Below, in pieces: positions 63,515-64,000 of a stretch of 64,000 nucleotides of DNA. The stretch comes from Deltaproteobacteria bacterium (GTDB lineage Bacteria > Myxococcota_A > Polyangia > Nannocystales > Nannocystaceae): contig JADJEE010000012.1 of the NCBI GenBank assembly GCA_016709225.1, positions 3,577,501 to 3,641,500 on the forward strand. Reading direction: 5' to 3'. The notes under the pieces are model-generated. The model saw nothing but the letters and a program-made list of their open reading frames with translations. It was not told where the DNA came from and searched no databases. Position 1 is the stretch's first letter. Each line of letters begins with the position of its first letter. Position numbers and translations under genes: made by a program.

Positions 63515-64000
63515 TCAGCTGCCGGGCAGGAAGCCGACGTTTGCGGCGTCGACCGACTTGCCCTCGGCGAGCAGGATCTCGTGATCCCAGCGCTCGAGCC
63601 ACAGCACATCGCGGCTGCCGCCGGAGTAGAGATACGTGGCCACGCGCGGCAGCTCGGGACGGCCATGGTTGCCGGTACAGGCGGCGCTGGCCTGGCCGCG
63701 TCGCTGCAGCGCGTAGGTGCCTCGATCGCGGGTGATGTTGCGCGGCGGCTCGCCCGAGAGGCCGTGGCCACCCTGCGGCTGCACCAGGTACCACTCGCTG
63801 GCACCGGCGGCGCCGACCAGCCACGCGGTGCGCGAGGCGTCTTGCAGGATGGCGACCACCGTCGTCAGTCCGCCCTCGCGCAGCAACACGGTGCCCTCGA
63901 CGATGTAGTCGCCGTCGATGCTGGTGTCGCCGCTCTCGATCGCGACCACGTCGCCCTGGCGCAGGGTCGTGAGCTCGAGGTCGACCGGCTCGGCGGGGCC
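63515..64000 (-). CDS. DUF4178 domain protein (5' end outside window)
   Basis: 161 residues of a protein running off the right edge. The sequence LTTLRQGDVVAIESGDTSIDGDYIVEG then VLLREGG..TTVVAILQD, TAWLVGAAGASEWYLV, and DVLWLERWDHEI matches the DUF4178 pattern of beta-strand pairs (G-D-V, Y-x-V-E-G, WL, W-x-L). Family function unknown; members occur near membrane or stress genes. No start is visible. Confidence 0.75.
   Translation of the reverse strand, partial: GPAEPVDLELTTLRQGDVVAIESGDTSIDGDYIVEGTVLLREGGLTTVVAILQDASRTAWLVGAAGASEWYLVQPQGGHGLSGEPPRNITRDRGTYALQRRGQASAACTGNHGRPELPRVATYLYSGGSRDVLWLERWDHEILLAEGKSVDAANVGFLPGS

Noticed and set aside
1..64000. tRNA, rRNA, CRISPR arrays, insertion sequences
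   Set aside because: I read both strands for cloverleaf, repeat-spacer and transposase patterns and saw none; a covariance or profile search could still find a small RNA.

Overview
This is a 64-kb stretch of GC-rich chromosome from a myxobacterium-like member of Myxococcota, probably the Nannocystaceae side. The assignment rests on content only. It has Hanks-type Ser/Thr kinases with TPR ectodomains, several ECF sigma factors, a C-terminal tail of MYXO-CTERM type, a DUF4215-type Cys-rich repeat, low-complexity Ser/Thr/Gly/Asp linkers after lipoboxes, and an orphan T6SS VgrG. I annotate 50 protein genes plus one degenerate gene and two gene fragments. About two dozen of the 50 start with a probable lipoprotein signal. 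No rRNA, tRNA, CRISPR array or insertion sequence was recognised.

Layout. 1-6000: secreted and surface lipoproteins: an astacin-like protease cut by the window edge, a MYXO-CTERM-like protein, a PDZ lipoprotein whose best start is separated from its body by a (CATCG)6 tract, and a tandem Cys-rich pair with a perfect 224-bp identity block. 6400-12400: a beta-helix lipoprotein, an ECF sigma factor fused to a membrane helix and an exported domain, and a BNR/YCF48-type propeller lipoprotein. 12600-20500: an FeS-type photolyase, an SLT-like/amidase/golvesin-like cell-wall enzyme, an OmpA-like lipoprotein with a small membrane protein, a second beta-helix lipoprotein, and a patch of decayed gene fragments running into the 3' end of a LysR gene. 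20600-27500: a LysR-flanked NmrA-like/pirin pair, a DUF6438 lipoprotein, a DUF4215 lipoprotein, oligoribonuclease and a Thr/Ser dehydratase.

27650-31700 holds an overlapping three-gene lipoprotein operon (two paralogous Cys-rich proteins, then one with two haem c motifs) and a frameshifted LamG-type lipoprotein. 31750-44650 holds a kinase-TPR receptor, small membrane proteins, a large ArnT/PMT-like glycosyltransferase, a STAS-like protein, a PKD-SASA esterase, a cysK/PiT-family pair that points to sulfate assimilation, and a metzincin protease. 44800-55700 is the signalling core: a beta-helix lipoprotein, an ECF sigma gene divergent from a Ser/Thr kinase with only 24 bp between start codons, an LDL-receptor-class-A-repeat lipoprotein, and an overlapping kinase / ECF sigma / membrane-protein operon bracketed by a 35-bp direct repeat. 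55800-64000: two propeller lipoproteins, VgrG, a PAS-receiver membrane protein, a Cys-rich adhesin-like lipoprotein ending in a strong hairpin terminator, and a partial DUF4178 gene.

How the genes work together. The window mostly serves the cell surface and its regulation. Two independent Ser/Thr kinase + ECF sigma pairs and one sigma that appears membrane-tethered suggest that envelope signals are passed to transcription mainly by kinase/ECF routes, but no target genes can be read from the sequence. Central metabolism is sparse (cysK, dehydratase, orn). The strongest candidates for something undescribed are the pentanucleotide switch at 2489-2560, the tethered sigma factor at 8106-10061, and the kinase-sigma-membrane module at 51583-55702.
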